64,000 nt of DNA, taken from the NCBI RefSeq assembly GCF_008642235.1, contig NZ_SJEV01000001.1, forward strand, positions 2,312,400-2,376,399, written 5' to 3'. Positions 63,497 to 64,000 of this stretch are shown piece after piece (the first letter of the stretch is position 1; every line of letters begins with the position of its first letter). The position numbers were made by a program, and so were the translations under genes. This DNA is from Planctomonas psychrotolerans. Lineage in GTDB: Bacteria > Actinomycetota > Actinomycetes > Actinomycetales > Microbacteriaceae. The notes under the pieces are model-generated. The model was not told the DNA's origin and made no database searches. It saw nothing but the letters and a program-made list of their open reading frames with translations.

Positions 63497-63502
63497 TAGA
63501 CT
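63497..63502 (+). promoter_or_regulatory. Candidate -10 box for typA
   Basis: TAGACT (63497-63502) would start transcription near 63509, with an 88-base leader before typA. The 63378-63496 stretch before it is GC-rich and contains two copies of tcggggcgcggt (63427-63438, 63450-63461), but no gene. Confidence 0.4.
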
Positions 63503-63596
63503 ACATCGGTTGGAACCCGCATACGCGGATGCCTGACCTTCTTCGCCCAGCCGGCTCAGCGCCGCGACTGGCCCTCACACTCCCAAGGATTCACTA

Positions 63597-64000
63597 TGGC
63601 GCTTGCCACGCGCGAGAACTTAAGAAATGTCGCCATCGTCGCTCACGTCGACCACGGCAAGACCACCCTGGTCGACGCGATGCTCAAGCAGACGAACTCG
63701 TTCGACGCCCACTTCGAGGGCGAGGACCGCATGATGGACTCGAACGACCTCGAGCGCGAAAAGGGCATCACCATCCTCGCCAAGAACACGGCGATCCTTT
63801 ACAACGGTAAGCACGCCGAGCACGGCCCGGTCACGATCAACGTGATCGACACCCCCGGTCACGCCGACTTCGGTGGCGAGGTCGAGCGCGGCCTGTCCAT
63901 GGTCGACGGTGTCGTCCTGCTCGTCGACGCGAGCGAGGGCCCGCTGCCGCAGACCCGTTTCGTGCTGCGCAAGGCGCTCGAGGCGAAGCTTCCCGTCATC
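63597..64000 (+). CDS. typA: TypA/BipA ribosome-associated GTPase (5' part only)
   Basis: The first 134 residues of a translational GTPase; the gene continues past the window. It acts on the 50S ribosome in assembly and stress adaptation. G1 is [10 protein letters not shown], switch I is [19 protein letters not shown]3 is DTPGH, as in TypA rather than LepA or EF-G. ATG at 63597 has aagga at 63586-63590. The early [14 protein letters not shown] is typical of the TypA subgroup. Confidence 0.95.

Overview
The window is very GC-rich, gene-dense DNA with many GTG starts and ATGA/GTGA stop-start overlaps. Cell-wall-binding repeat proteins, ANTAR regulators, CopC and the protein sequences in general point to an actinobacterium, most likely a member of Microbacteriaceae (inference; no rRNA is present to confirm it). 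No tRNA, rRNA, CRISPR array, transposase or phage gene was recognised.

Layout. (1) 0.1-14.6 kb: a surface-polysaccharide locus. A minus-strand operon encodes, in transcription order, a chain-length (Wzz-like) protein, an O-antigen polymerase (Wzy-like), a beta-helix lipoprotein, two glycosyltransferases and a Wzx-like flippase. Plus-strand genes on either side encode a beta-helix protein with a cell-wall-binding C-terminus, a GT4, an acyltransferase, a GT2 and a fused Alg14/Alg13-type glycosyltransferase. (2) 14.7-17.3 kb: a translationally coupled bphO-bphP pair, a heme oxygenase followed by a bacteriophytochrome-GGDEF protein. (3) 17.4-19.4 kb: an orphan LivJ-like lipoprotein with a His-rich N-terminus and a DUF1275 membrane protein. 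(4) 19.5-41.4 kb: a purine/ureide catabolism supercluster. It covers adenine and guanine deaminases, xanthine dehydrogenase and its XdhC and MocA maturation factors, urate oxidase, OHCU decarboxylase, HIU hydrolase, allantoinase, allantoate amidohydrolase, ureidoglycine-glyoxylate aminotransferase, an AtzH-amidase fusion, a formamidase-like protein, an RpiR regulator, a SufU-like protein and an NMT1-type ABC importer with two different permeases. Two sites matching the GlnR consensus sit at the pucG and xanthine dehydrogenase promoters. (5) 41.4-47.9 kb: a seven-copy 61-bp tandem array, an OmpR-family two-component system, two GAF-ANTAR proteins, two small unknown proteins and CopC. (6) 47.9-52.9 kb: a tandem glycine riboswitch and gcvT-gcvH-gcvP; gcvP carries an in-frame insertion of a dispersed repeat. 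(7) 53-56 kb: a DUF485-acetate symporter operon and a CPBP-family membrane protein. (8) 56.2-63.4 kb: an oligopeptide-type ABC transporter whose genes are interrupted by an antisense PH-domain gene. (9) The first 404 bases of typA/bipA.

How it may work together (inference). Purines taken up by the ABC importer would be deaminated, oxidised to urate, opened to allantoin and broken down to ureidoglycine. PucG would then transaminate ureidoglycine with glyoxylate, giving glycine and oxalurate. The AtzH-amidase fusion and the formamidase-like protein are good candidates for processing the oxalurate branch, and the glycine-riboswitch-controlled cleavage system could consume the glycine. Nitrogen control by a GlnR-type regulator would fit this picture.

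The window also has several repeat families: a roughly 24-bp repeat containing ccctgagcccgtcgaaggg (clustered at 26.3 kb, single at 28.3 kb, and inside gcvP), three copies of a nested palindrome built on gcggcacg, and local tandem arrays at 13.6, 41.1 and 44.3 kb.
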